Origin: JBHPHA01 sp042569905
GTDB lineage: Bacteria; Patescibacteriota; Minisyncoccia; Moranbacterales; UBA9337
Reading direction: 5' to 3'
NCBI GenBank assembly: GCA_042569905.1
Contig: JBHPHA010000021.1
Location: 1 to 20,869 of the forward strand
Length of the DNA: 20,869 nt
This document shows positions 20,558 through 20,869 of this stretch, piece by piece. Position 1 is the first letter of the stretch, and each line of letters begins with the position of its first letter. Position numbers and translations under genes: made by a program. The notes below the pieces were generated by a model. It saw nothing but the letters and a program-made list of their open reading frames with translations, did no database searches and had not been told where the DNA came from.

Positions 20558-20869
20558 TTGAAATACCCTCCAGATACTTAGATTATTTTAAAATTCAAAG
20601 AACTCTAAACGCTTCAGTACATTCCAGCATTTTATATAGATTTTGCCAACCCAAATCACCTCGATACAAAAGACCTACACCAAAATGCGGTCATCGGATT
20701 ATGTGACATTTTTTTAGCACTACTATATGTAGTTGTGTGGTAGTGTGAGATTGGCTTTGTTGATGGGTTTTTGAGGGATTAATTTCTTTGACTCGCTGTT
20801 TTTTGGAAACAAAAAAGATGCTCGACCAATTTCATCTACAGTCTTATTGACAAAATTACTAAAATAATA
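20558..20869. other. Non-coding end of the window
   Basis: No gene supported. It holds the upstream region of the 62-residue gene (no clear promoter; TTGGCA near 20650 is the best -35 candidate) and repeat copy B. Confidence 0.6.
20721..20818. repeat. Diverged ~95-bp repeat, copy B
   Basis: Partner of 19699-19788, same orientation. Read on the minus strand both copies contain a CAAAAACC(T/C)ATCA..AAAGCCAA core. Confidence 0.7.

Noticed and set aside
19699..20818. Integron attC sites (GTTAGGT fits GTTRRRY)
   Set aside because: No matching RYYYAAC partner, no inverted-repeat structure, and the block is not kept in copy B.
1..20869. CRISPR array or long antisense ORFs
   Set aside because: No regularly spaced repeats; the antisense ORFs all lie over well-supported genes and lack ribosome sites or domain content.

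Overview
The window looks like a low-GC chromosome segment from a candidate-phyla-radiation (Patescibacteria) bacterium. This is inferred from gene content: a short 595-residue IF-2, a type 4 uracil-DNA glycosylase, a sortase fused to calcium-type DxDxDG repeats behind a single membrane anchor, and many small orphan genes. I see no rRNA, transposase or CRISPR array. The two tRNAs (Cys-GCA, Leu-UAA) carry no encoded CCA.

Layout. Bases 1-862: a minus-strand gene for a protein with two near-identical halves, with an identical 55-bp promoter repeat upstream of it and just past its terminator. Bases 956-3186 (plus): a GXWXG/DUF4334 protein, a small membrane protein, a CaCA-type Ca2+/Na+ antiporter and a small transglutaminase-like protein. 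Bases 3249-5015 (minus): a membrane-anchored small protein, a small TTG-start gene preceded by a probably frameshifted ORF, and a protein with a CI-repressor-like HTH. Bases 5128-8261 (minus): the nrnA-like / rbfA / infB operon. Bases 8479-10386 (plus): a repair operon with endonuclease IV, a YfcE-like phosphoesterase and UDG4. Bases 10439-12228: a small gene with a CsrA-like N-terminus, the two tRNAs and the sortase. Bases 12350-20557: an accessory run of small genes, nearly all on the minus strand and mostly with their own promoter, Shine-Dalgarno site and terminator.

The accessory run holds a degenerate M48/HtpX-like membrane protein, a multi-pass membrane protein, a zinc-ribbon protein coupled to a 55-residue membrane protein, a single-domain RelA/SpoT synthetase divergent from a secreted coiled-coil protein, and several orphans. 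A diverged ~95-bp repeat flanks the last two-gene unit (about 19.7 and 20.7 kb).

The most general observation is two expression classes. Conserved housekeeping genes (infB, rbfA, nrnA, nfo, yfcE-like, UDG, antiporter, sortase) have no visible Shine-Dalgarno site and several follow each other within a few bases. Most orphan genes instead have a strong SD (AAGGAG/GGAGG), a TTGACA-type promoter with about 17-bp spacing, an A/T-rich leader and a private hairpin terminator. This helped fix several starts (16185, 18931, 14871, 3873) and exposed genes too short for routine calling (14430-14597, 20256-20327).
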